Source of the DNA: Marsupella aquatica | Lineage: Eukaryota > Marchantiophyta | Reading direction: 5' to 3' | Length of the DNA: 64,000 nt | Assembly: GCA_973895155.1 (NCBI GenBank) | Contig: OZ316896.1 | Coordinates: 14,570,001-14,634,000, forward strand | Shown here: one piece after another, positions 44,728 to 57,000 of the stretch | Layout: every line of letters begins with the position of its first letter | Numbering within the stretch: position 1 is the first letter of the stretch | Notes under the pieces: generated by a model | The model's input: the letters and a program-made list of their open reading frames with translations, nothing else | Databases searched by the model: none | What the model was told of the DNA's origin: nothing | Made by a program: the position numbers and the translations under genes

Positions 44728-47605
44728 CCTCTTAAGTTCTCCTCGTGTTTTTCTTTCCTAGGTTTATGGTTTTTATTGAAAGGAGTATCATTCATAAGGC
44801 ACCCTGAGTTAAGTGCACACATGGTAGCATCTTTTGACTCTACCTTTTCTTGGTCACTGTGCTTTTCTTGGCGGACACTTTATGTTCTCGTGTTTTATTT
44901 ACTTTCAGATCACTACAAGACAAAAAATAAAGTATGTTCCAAGATGAGCATGCTATAATAAGAGATCATCAATCAAGAAGATGCCCAAAGAAATTACCAC
45001 CTGGATTAGATTGGGTGACATCCAAAACGTAACATAGTTCGCCTACACTGTCACCCAAAGTGCAGGAGGACAAAATAACACCTTTTCCACCAACTTCTAA
45101 TTTCTTAAGAAGATGTTTTACTTACTGTGGGGCCAAGTGGTGGTTTAAAGCGATCTCTCAAAAACAGTCATGTGGGACGTCGGATTGTTCGACTAATCCA
45201 CGCTATCCACCTCTCTAGTCTTGAGGCAGTTTTTACCGTCCTGTCATTTAAAGCTCATGCTACAAGGTGCCCCAAAAAGACAGAATTCGAAGTATATGGG
45301 AGTGAGGTAGAGTGGGGAAGACAACAATCGTCAATCAAAGGTTGCAATCTGGTTAGGTGTTATGTACATCAGTGTAGACGAAGGTCGATTAGATAAGCGT
45401 ATTAGCGACATACAAGATGATGTAACACAGAAAAATACTTGACCTTAAGTTAATTATGGGTAACATGGATGGATGGATGAGCTTTGATACACACTCGTCT
45501 AATATATAACAGAGAAAAATACTTGACCTTCATTTAGCGGTAAGATTGATGAGAAGTTAACATTTATTGATGATGTTAGATGATAGGCATTTATTCCAGC
45601 ACACTTAGTCCTCAACAGAATTACAGTTCAAGAAAAAACCAGTTCCTAGTGGGGAGGACACTACTTCCACATATGAAACAATTGTAAGGACTCCAGAGTT
45701 CACATCAACCAGGCGACTTGGTGGCTGATATTTTCCATGTTGGAACCAGAGAAGCAAATACAGACAACAATTATGAAAAAGAAGCAGTTCCTAAAGCCTA
45801 AAGCGCAATGACTTTCCTCATCGTGAGGAAACGTTTTGCCAGCCTGTACCTTTCAAACAAGTTTCTGGTTTGGGGAATAAAATAAAATTAGTATGCAGTT
45901 TGGAAGGTTATTGCAGAGTGTGTATTATGTTGCCCAAAATAGTTTTGAAAGACCAAGACCTTGTCCTTTGCCTACGAAGAGCACCTAACAAGGCTGGGAA
46001 GCGAATATCAAGAAAGGGATTCGCCAACATAGGAAAGCAAGTGTTGATGAAAGCAAGTCCTATGTTGATGTTGACGAATTGAAAGCATTCGCCAACATTT
46101 GCTTGTACAGAATATCACCTCATTCTCACTAGGCAGGCAAGGAACATGCATCTAATTCCTTCCCTAACATGTAATATTTCATCTAACTCCTCACATGTAA
46201 AATTACATGTAGTATGCACCTAGTCAATAGACTTTGTGACGGGGGGGGGGGGGGCGGAGGAACACCTCCAAAACCGGGGTGAAATTGACCGTCATAATGC
46301 TGTCAATAAAAAGCCTACGATGCTATGTACTATGGCTTTTCAATTTAGCTTGTAGATTGATCATATGTAAATCCAGAATGTTCCCTTTTAATCTCAGACT
46401 CCACATCCTCAACCACTGAGATCATATACCGCAATCCACAATCAAGTGTCGCCAGTATCGGTAGATTGGAAGCCCAGCTCCAAATGCTCTTGCATACGTA
46501 CAAGAGGATAAATCTCACCTCATCAAGGATGAGATGGAAGCGTCCTCCTCTTTAGATTGACTATGCTGCCTCACCGCTGATGAGGCATATCTATGGTCTG
46601 CACTAGACAACAACAAACATCAGATGCTGTGGCAAAACAATAACCTATGTTGATGTTGACAATTTGAAATGTTAGCATTGTCTGAATTTGTGGCATACAG
46701 ACTTGAACAGTTTTAGTCATTCTTCTGAAATTAGTTCCAAATCTACTCACTTACCATGAGAATTAGGTTAAGTCAATTAGGACACGCCAAGATCGCCTTC
46801 AATCATGATAATCAATCAAACACATGATAGGGTTACTAGCAGATTGCATTTCCTGTCCGATTACAAGAACGATTTTAGGAATACGAAGAATAAACGATGA
46901 CAGAAAAGCTGCATGAACTTACCTCTTCATGAATTCGTTGAAATTGGACAGGAGTTCAATCCGAGGTCGTGTTTACCTGTTGCAACAGAGACACCCATTC
47001 AGATATTGTCCTGGATAAATAATAATCCAAAACTCCATATATTCTTGCGTGTAGCGATCGATAACCTCGACCGAACTAAGTGTGAATCGTACTAAAGCTT
47101 CCCGGCCAATTAGAGACTGATTCTTTTCTGCTGCATTGACTTCAAGCTACCACAAATAAAGACATTGGCCTTCGAAAATTGCCAATAGTCCTCCACGACT
47201 AGATGAGAACTTCTTAGTAAAAGGGAGGATAGCTTTCTCTAGAGAACAAGAAGGCACTCTTAGGTGGGCTTGCGTTGACCCTCACAGTCACAACTCATCT
47301 ATATAAAAATTCTCAATCCTGTACAATGCTCATCATGAAGCTTTGCAATGTACCTCGGCCATGATCTGAATCGCATCGTAGAGCCTGCATTAGTTCCCTA
47401 ACCAGCGGTGTAGGAGGTCTTCGCCCAGTCCTCTGATTGAATAGAGACTATATTGACTCAAAGAAACCATCCATGGACGCTACACATTCGTGGTCTCCCC
47501 ATGTGATCAAACAGATTGTCGGTAAATGATAAACATGGTTCTCCAGGAAAGTCTTCCTGTCGTGTGAGAACCACAACTGCCTACTCTAGGCACGAGCAGA
47601 GAGCG
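44728..47605. other. Intergenic DNA with a poly-G run
   Basis: No gene is supported. A run of 14 G lies at 46241-46254. A minus-strand frame of about 50 codons at about 44969-45121 reads like an orphan exon (LLKKLEVGGKGVILSSCTLG) but cannot be assigned. The approximately 1.5 kb before 47606 may include the 3' end of the minus-strand gene there. Confidence 0.4.
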
Positions 47606-49355
47606 CTAGCGCTTTCTCTTACTACCTCTGCCCTTCGAACCTGCAATCTTCAAGAGCAGGTCAGCAGACCCAATTCGTCGCTGTTGCCTCCCATACTGAA
47701 TGCGACTGCTGCCCTTCACCTCCTCTTCCTCCTCATCGTTCTCTGAATCAGACTTCAATTCCTTTGCAAAAGTAGAAACAGCAGATTTGTGTTTACCGAT
47801 GCGGTCTCCGCCATCCCGCTGCTGCTTCCCTGCACCTGTCATTATCCGGAGTTTCTTCTCCACAGGGCTCATGGTTGCTACTACTTTAGAGTGAGGCAAA
47901 TACTTGGCGCCCAGCCCTAACCTGCAGGCAGTAGCGAGAAATTAATGAGTGAGAAAGCTCTCCTTAAACACCCACAATTTCTCAACGGCTGTCAATGCAT
48001 TATCGCTCACTGAGCAAGGACCCGGAGCTTGATTGCTTTGATATAATCTAGATAGATTTTGGTATTTGTTTCATACATGCTCACATTCTCTCACCCACTA
48101 TTGGCAGTCCATCTCATTCCATAATCTTCCGCAAATCCATTAGACGGAACTTTGAACCCAGTTCTATTTCGCCCCATACATGCGCCTACCCCATGCTCTG
48201 CTGATGACCTGAGACGGCTGAATCTGTACTTCAAACAAACGCTGCACCAAAGCACAGACGAGGCTCTGTCGGGTGCAGGAACATACGATTCTAGTTGGCC
48301 TCTATAGAAAACGGGTTACAGGATGGTGGACCATCTAATAACTCCCCTTGCTCGCGTCTCGCAGGGTCGCCCCGTACACAACACAAAACGCAGGGCTACC
48401 TCACAATAAACGTCAGGAAAGGACAACGAATTCTGAAAAATCGTTCAGGCTTCCGCTCTTGTCATGGGCAAGGATCGTCTCACACAGCCCTTCAATTCAA
48501 GATTGGTAAGAGTAGCTAGTGGTCTACAATCAATCACGGCGCCCATCCACCTGGAAGAACATGAATGCCGAACTTCGGGATACGTGGGCGTACAATTCCC
48601 TATCCCCTAAACTTGAGCGACCGCTTCTGGCAGCCTGTCGATTCTGTAAAGAAGGATTAGACTATATGCCTTCTGAAACATGATCGGTCGGAATGTCTGA
48701 TGCACAACGACGAGGACAGTACCTTCCCTCGCCGCATACCCAATTAACCGGAAGACTAGAGGACGATAGAAATGTTCCCATATTACCCCGCAAAAGCGCA
48801 AGGCAAGGGAAGATAAACAACCACAAAAGTCAATACTCAGTTTCGGTGTCGTGGGATCTTTCCTGGGATGGGGCTTGGCTACAACTGCAAACTTGTCGAT
48901 TCTCCCATAACAAATCCGCAAGATGCCATGCAAAATTGATTACTCCAACCCTAATTTGTGAAAACCAATAAATTTTGAAAGGAAAACAAAATGTAGGGAG
49001 CAGAGCGAATCCACAAGCAGAGGAGCACAAACCTCGGTGGTCGAGCTTCCAACTCTACTGTCTTCGGGTCATCGCTTTCGGAGCCCGAATCCGATTCATC
49101 CAACATATTTCGTACCCATCCTTTGGCCTGTGATTCACAAGGGTTAGCACTCTCACGTTAACACACCATCGACAGAGAGCAATCTCGGAATCTACAGCGC
49201 AGACTATTGTACACGACAAAAAGAACAAACACGCAGAAAAGGAACGCGGAAACACTTGTAAGAATGTTCCCCCTCACCAGTTGCGAGGCTTTGCTTGAAA
49301 CGACAATCTCAGATTGCTTCTTGGCGACGACCACCTCGCCATTCGCTTGCGGCAT
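47606..49355 (-). CDS. Small basic nuclear protein, DUF3245-like
   Basis: Three exons in phase, 49355-49278, 49127-49033 and 47921-47606, give 162 residues; the second intron is about 1.1 kb. Features in order: an N-terminal helix with AKGWVRNMLDE, an acidic Ser patch (SDSGSESDDPK), the short conserved block RPPRLGLGAKYLPHSKVV followed by SPVEKKLRIMTGAGKQ (about 56-90), an acidic run (SDSENDEEEEE), and a basic end GSKGRGSKRKR that looks like a nuclear localisation signal. The LGLGAK...VEKKL pattern resembles the eukaryotic DUF3245 family, whose function is not established as far as I know. The start ATG is the first in the frame. I am fairly sure it is a real gene and less sure of the family. 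Confidence 0.7.
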
Positions 49356-51059
49356 CTCGTCCCTCTAAGTAAATCTTATTGGAAGGCGTCTTATTAAGGG
49401 TGGGTTCACAAGATTTCTGAGGCCTAAAGGGGCTGAGACGGCTCCTTGGACAAGCTCAACGATCCATCGACGCGCAGCGCTACATTGCTGTACTGCAGTT
49501 GACAGGAGCTCACGTATCAATCAACTTTCTCACCTACAGTGGTAGAAAAGCGCTCATCGATGGAAAAACTTTCCCCGCCTCGTTAAAGAAGGGCTCACAT
49601 ATCGATCCACATCCTCTCAAGTCTCCTTTTCTTTGTTGAAGGGAGATTTTGCTACCGATGAAAAACGCAATCACGAGTCCAGACTCCAGACTACCCACAA
49701 ACGGCAAAACAGTTGACTGTCCATGGTATGCTCCAGAGTGTCAGCGCTAGCAATGTAGGCGTCGTCCCAAAAGAACGGTACAGCTGATGGTCAAGCAATC
49801 TGTAAGGTTGATCTGTTTGTCTGGCTACCAACTCGGCAGGGATGACATTTTGGGATTTTAGTACGTTTTATGATCTGAATCGTTGATTTTGAACATGGAT
49901 GGTGAAGATTGACTTGTTGCATCTGTTCGCTGACTGCTATACTTTGTGACTCTTCCCCGAAAGTGGAAATAGGGTGTGGGTTGAGTGCTGTACTTTTTTA
50001 CTCTTCCCGAAAGTAGAAATAGAGGGTGTGGGTTTTTTATCAAAGCTGCTTCCACTTGGCCAGGCCAGAATTTAGAATCACACTCTGGTTATTCCGACAC
50101 ATTCAGACACACGGAAATGAACTAAAGACAATCGTCTATTGAATTACGCCATTCTCGGATCCTGACAACATTCATCACAAGTTTGCAGAAGTTCGTGAGC
50201 ACCTACGGGGCAGGCAATCCCGTTCTCCTAATTTATTGCCTGACCTGATGAATCCACCATATGCTGCAGTTGGTAACACCCCATACTCGCATCACTATGT
50301 AAGCATGACGAGACCAAAGTGGAAATGATGACCATAAACCCTTCTTAGGCTACTTTGCATTGATATAAAAAAACGTACATTCGTGATGTTAAACATAAGA
50401 ATATTATACAAGGATATGCAATGCACAGTAACGGTCCCCAACTTACAACCAATTCCAGGTCAAGTAACTGACAACGAGCATAATAAAATCCAACCACACA
50501 ACTTGCTCATCCAATGTGGGATTCTTTCAATTTTATTGAGATAAATTCCATACAGACTGCTGAACAATAATCTATTACAATGGTACTGCATTAGCGGTAT
50601 GCATCCCATATTGTACATACCTATCCTAAAGACAAACTCAGGAACCTTCAGTGGCTATTTTTTTCGCGCGTGCCTTAGTAACATTCTCAGGTTGGCAGGC
50701 ACCTTTTGGAACTACAAAGCCTGCTTAGGGGCCCATCTCCGTTACCCCCTTTTTTCCTGCCCACTAGAGGCTTTCTAATGACACAATGTTCATCCGTGGG
50801 GGCTTGAGGGGCTACGTGTACAGCCAGGAAAACAGAAACCTCCGTCAAATAGGTAGAACCAGTTACAAAAGTAACCTAACAACAAGCACTGTTTAGAAGA
50901 GCCCCGTCTCTCTGAATTTTTTTGTGTCGTTTCTTCGTTAGTGTCATAACTGCAAATCCATGGAACCGCGCGGTAAGACCTCATTTGCTGACTGCAGTTC
51001 TGTCGGAAGTTACCGATTTACAACCGATCAAGGTCATTTTTCGTGAGACAACTTTTGAA
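49356..51059. other. Intergenic DNA between two minus-strand genes
   Basis: Holds the promoter side of the DUF3245-like gene and the 3' flank of AP-2 alpha. It contains one tandem duplication (49936-50034). Nothing else is supported. Confidence 0.45.
49936..50034. repeat. Tandem duplication, 2 x 51 bp
   Basis: Copies starting at 49936 and 49987 share actcttcc(c)cgaaagt(g/a)gaaatag and gggtgtgggtt. Confidence 0.8.
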
Positions 51060-54000
51060 CTATATAAGGCCTGCGAGAACGGCAGCAGGGCCTGTCAATC
51101 CATGGGATGGAGGTACAGGAGCTGGAACTGGAACTGGAACTGGAGCAGCGGGGGACGGAACATCAATCAGCTGCTCTTTGATATACTCCTTAATCCTGTT
51201 GAAACCAAACAGAACACCAGGTCCCACAATCTTAATGACCACCTCTAGATCACAAGGCAAAGATAACTGTCACTGAAACAGAAACACGAACTCAACAAGG
51301 CTTCGCCAACGGATGCCTTTCAGATTTCTACTTACTCGTATGTTGTGTTGGAATCTGGAGAGGCCACCGTTATGCGAACTTGTGTCCGATCTGCAGGGTC
51401 TGTCTCAACCCGTATCTGGTCCATGATTTCAAATGCATCAGACGTAAAATGAGAATCTAAAGACACTAGATATACGGCAAAACGTATTTCAAAGATACCA
51501 ATTCAGAAAGAGCAAGCATAAAACGTTTGGAATACATACCAGACATAAAATCGATCCTCCACTCTCTGAGAAGAAGGTAGTTGCTGCAACAATGTTGTTT
51601 GGATTAGGATCCTGCGAAGGGCATATGAAGTTCGTTAGTAAGTTGTTACCACACAAAGTCTAGGCTAGAGATGGCAGGCTTCGAGGATTGACAAACCACA
51701 TCATCAATTTATTGAGGAACCAGTGAAGATTATGTTGGTCAAAATCATCATAAAGACTACTAGAAACAAATAAACTCAACATACACACTAACTGGACGTA
51801 GAGAAACTAAAATCCAGACACGAAACATTGTAAGCCCACTAATTGACACCTACTGTGCCAATTAGTCCCTCCCGACTGGTAAACGTACCAGTCCAGGTGC
51901 CACACCAATATGGAGACTGTTGAACAACTCAGCCATTTCTGGCAATGGCAAAGGCTTTACTCCCCGAACCTGGTCAAGCAGAAATCACTCAATAGGTCTG
52001 TAAGTGTGCTTTGAAGCAAATCTCACCTACTTTGAAGTCTCTAAAAATGATACTGATCAGTTGTTCAAGAAATTATAGACCAGAATACATACCACTTCTT
52101 GAAGCTTAGTAGGTGGACCAACCAATGCCCTCCACTTGGTAACAAAATCAGGGGGGGCAGGAGTAGATTGTAAAAACTTATTCAGCACCACTGGCAACCG
52201 CAGTTTTAGGCTCACCTACACATCATATAACATTTCAAAACGTGTTCAATGTCAGAGGCACATTGATTGATGAAGTTCTGATAGTCTCAAGACTAGCAGG
52301 CGAAAGAAAAGGGGTTCCCCACTTACAGGAACATTGCCATTCGTGTATGCGAACTCTAGGACTGGGACTTCTCTGCTGGCCTGTATGCAAACCACGTCAA
52401 GAGGGCATTGCACCTGCAATACGAGCGTTCTGTCCACGTCAAGACTGTAGAATGATGTGAAGTGCTGTCCAAAATAAGATATGCAGGATGGAAGACTTGG
52501 GATATCTGGTTCCGATTATCAGAGAGTTCAGAAAATCGCACAGGCTACTCCAGTATTTCCTCTACATATACCAATATCTAGACAATCATCTAAACGAGTG
52601 ACTCGTCGATCCTTTCTATTCAGGACCATCAGACACAGGGTAAGTAATATGTGAGCCAACAACCAACCTGTGCTCTTGGAGGAATAAGATCAGGAAGACT
52701 TGAAAGCTGCATACGATAATTAGAAGGTGGTAAAATCACAGACTTCACTGAGTCCAACTTTCCTGGGTGCTTGTTTCCTATGAACAAGACCATTCTTCCT
52801 TGAGGACCTCGCCAGTCAGCCTTGATACCAATCTGCACATCCGACCTCACTTTAATAACAGCAGTGTTGCCATACCATTCTAATCCCAAGGGGAACAAAT
52901 TTATACCTACCCTCACTGATCCAATATTGATCCAGGAAAATGGGGACATGAGCTGTGCCACGGACACGTTTTCATTCGCATTCTATACTCTGCTTCGGTA
53001 TCTCCCCAAAATACCCTTCATTACCATATCTTGCTGTGTGTTGCAACAAAAGCATTAATTTACAGCGTATCAGTGTCTGCGGTCTACGAGTATGAACAAG
53101 TTGAGCAAGGATGAACGTGAATTTGCACCTGTATGTAAGGGTCCTCGTATAAAACACCACTATCCTTAAAAGTAAGCGCACGGAACCAATCCGCAACACT
53201 GCCTGTTGGCTGAAGATGACGAACCAAAAGGAAGGAGTTAGCAACCCGAAAACCATTCCAAATCAAGCAGGTTCGTTGAAATATCCCCAGACGATAACTT
53301 AAAACATTGAAGTACAGCGACTTAGCAATCAAAGGACTACTCTCTAAATCCTACTCGGCCTTGACAGCTATCAACATCTCTTGTGAGATTGCTGACCACA
53401 AGCAAGCTGAATATTAGGAGGGATAAGGTGGCAGAAACGTTCCAAAACTTTTCAAATCGAGGCACAGACACTATACCTTTCATAAGAAAGGGATTCCAGG
53501 CCTTTTTGCAACCTCATTCGACTTCATAAGGTAAACTATGCTTCTCCAGCATTAATGATCACATCACATCTACTAAAAACAGAATCATTTGACCACTGCT
53601 ATTTACAAGGCCTGGCAAACTGGAATGTCATATTTAAGTTAACGAGAGAATAATAGTACAAAAAAGTTTCAGAAGCAACCCCAAGGAGCGACTATTGCTG
53701 TACCTGCACATTAGAACTTTCCGTCAGGACCAACGCCAACGGATCGACAGGACCTGAGACAGCTGCAGGGACTGCGGCAGGGGCAGGCGCAGGCGCAGGG
53801 GCAAAACCGGCTGGAAGGGGTGCCTCAAGAGCAAGTAATTCATTTCCTGGGTCTGCTTGGGCGACGGGCATCGCAACGGGACCTTCAATAGCCAGAGGAG
53901 CCAACAAATCACCGAGAAAATCGGCCGGATCTCTAGGAGCAGGAGGAGCGGGAGCAGGCGCGGGAGCAGGAGCGGGAGCAGGTGCAGGAGCCGGACCCGG

Positions 54001-57000
54001 GGCCGGACCCGGAGCAGCTGTTGGATGCGTAGGTCTTGGTGGGGCTCCGTTTGCATATGGTACAGGAGGAGGCTGAGCTGCTGGTTCAGGAACTCCGACT
54101 GGATCCTGGGATCAAAAACGTTTCGGGTCAACGTTATCGATGAAACATACGGACATAAAAAAACAGCCATGATCTGAGAACAATCTCAAGAAAAGAAACA
54201 TCCTTGTCCAGAGTGGAAAAGTCGTACAACGGGGCGAGGTCCAGCAGAAAATCTGGGCATATTTGAAGCCGGAGCCGCCCCATTGGCTGGTCGTGCATCA
54301 GAAACGATTAACGCTGTGGAGTTTTGTTGTTGTAACCGCAATTTTGTGGCACTCAAATCAGCTGTTTCCCCTTCTGTATCTTCTGCCTTCTTCAAAAGAG
54401 CCGACTGTAACAATACACAGCATTCTTAATTACTTCCTCCCAGTCTGATAATCGATTATTCTATGTATCAACTCACTAAAGTACTCTACATGCTTCTACT
54501 AACCTTTTTTCTAAATACAAGGCCTCATGCTCAAACACGACTGACATACTCTGACGATGATAGTATACGGCTAATTTCTCAAGAACAACAAAAATTTCCT
54601 AGTGGATCTATAAAAGGGAACAGTATGTAAAACGAATAACTGTCCTCCAGAAACATCACCTCTCGCTCTGGGAACTTTGGCATCTCTGCTAAAATGTCCA
54701 CCATCGAGATCCCTTTTTGACTGAGTGCAAAGTACTCAACCGCACGTTGCTGAACTTCAGCATCGATAAAACTCTCATACCTGCCAATCAGGCAGCACAG
54801 CACTAGTATTCATTCACTTTCAAAGCCCTACCAGTGAGTAGTTCTATGTACCACTTCTTGCCGAGTAACAAACAGGACCCATAATGCCAATTCAATGTAA
54901 AAATTATTCAAAATCCCAATAGCGGACCCAAGTGCCAAATATAGATGTTCCAAAGAATTTCTTAATGGGATGAGAACTGTGGATCGAAGAGTGTAATCCG
55001 TCTTCGGCTTCAGCTACTTTAAACTGTTACTTAGGGATTTACACCTAGCACTTACTTCTTGAAAACTGCTAGAATGTGCTCTTGCAACTCGGGATCCGGA
55101 GGTTGCGAATGCATGTATATTTTGATGTAAGCAGATAACAATAAAGCCTTAGTTGACGTCCTGCAGTCAGAGATAGACACCATGTAGATTCAGTAAGTGT
55201 ACAGTAAAAGAGCAGTCAAAAGTACACTCACTCGATTTCAGCAGTTATCAACAGCAAGGAGAACTAGCAGTTGAAGTGTTTGTGGATTGGATTGAGACAG
55301 TGGCTTACGAGACGGTTGGAAACTTGTCGTGAATTATTTCAAAAATTTCTTTTGGGGTACAGCCTGGCCGACGTGCTAAGAGATGACTGTACTCTCCTAG
55401 CAAATACCCAGCAACCTGCAACAGTGGCTCATAAAACAGGTTAGTTCACGATACATTGATCTAGACCAGTTGAGCGACGCTCCAAAGTGACTCTTAAGGA
55501 GAAATCAATTGCCTCAGAGGGCCATGCAACCTACCGTTGTTGGATATTGTGCATTTCCTAGCATCAAAGGTCCAAATTTTATTATAGTTGAGGATGACGC
55601 TTCAAAAGTTACCTTCACAGTTGTTTCATGGACAGCTGGTTTATCCAAATATTCTCGGGCTTTCGCTGCTGCATATGCCTGACGTATTTGAAACTTTCAA
55701 AATTAGAAGGAAACTACTAAGATTACCTCTAATCTATCTGATAATCCAGCTTGAATTGAATTGACTGAGAGGCACTTTACAGCAAACAAAATAAAGGCAA
55801 ACAAAGATCACAATGCCTCAGGATAACGCACCTGAAATTCCTCATTAACTTAGTACATCTCTGTATTCTATTATTCTTACTCAGAAATTTGAATCTACAA
55901 CCAACAGACTCACGAAAGGCCAGTAGTCCTTGTTCTATACAAAATTGCTCACTAGAGTAGGCAAAGGGTGGAACCTGAAGATCTTCATTGTTGGTGACAA
56001 ATTGAACCACTCGGTACCAGATGTCATCACTCACAAAATCTCCTGCCTTCTCAATTAGCTGAAGAATCACATCAACATACCTGCAGGCAATCATTTTGTA
56101 CAGGAAAGAAGTTAGCTAATGGTGATAATATGAAAATGATAGTGCAGACAGTAAAAAGGAAGTAGACTGCACAAATTACCAGATTGAACCCCAACGAAGT
56201 GAACCTAGCATCTGAACCACCATAGATAAGTTAAAGTCTTCTTCATATATGTGATAAAATTAAATAACGCGTTCATTTATACCACGACAAATCTGGTGCA
56301 AACTTTTCCGCAAGAATCGCAGCCTTAAGCGCAAGCTCTTCACGGATCCCAAAGTCGGCCGTGGTAAGGTACTGCAAAAAGTGAATCCGGTAAGTTTGGA
56401 TCTCTGAAACACTACGACAATAGACAGAAAGCCTGCAGAGTAATACCTGCATACATTTCAAGAAAACTATAGCAAAACTCATGGTATACAGGATGAGATT
56501 ACTTAGTTTACTAGCGGATTGGGTTTGAACCTCGTCCCTAAACTCGATAGCGGAGCCAGAAAAATTGAAAATTAGTTGAGACTAGGTTGAGTGAAACCTG
56601 GAGAAGTTCTTCAACAATGTCTTTGGCATTGCTCACGTCACACATGCCGTATAACAAATCCAGTGACCTCCTCCTAATACTGCACATTCTCCCACCAACC
56701 AAGTGTATTCAGAGACCTTTTTTTTAAATACATACAAAAAAATTAGGTACCTCTGTACACGAGGTATTTGATCACGACATTGGTAATTTGCGGTCGCTTG
56801 GTTCCGTCATAAGATTCTTAAAAAGCAAATTCTGCAGAGATATGATGTGATCCGAGGTGTTCTTAAACACCGAAAGCCTCTTTGTCTTACCTGATGTCGG
56901 GATCCTTCAGAGAACTAATAATTTGTGCTTGATGTCTTTTGATGCTATCCTGTACATCTGTTACTAGAAGCATTCTGGTCATGTTTTCCTGCACACAGAA

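Noticed and set aside
53724-54170. 148-codon minus-strand ORF rich in Leu/Arg/Pro
   Set aside because: It is the wrong frame of the GC-rich AP-2 alpha hinge exon; the repeat keeps several frames open. The plus-strand Arg/Ser/Gly ORF at 53857-54177 is the same artefact.
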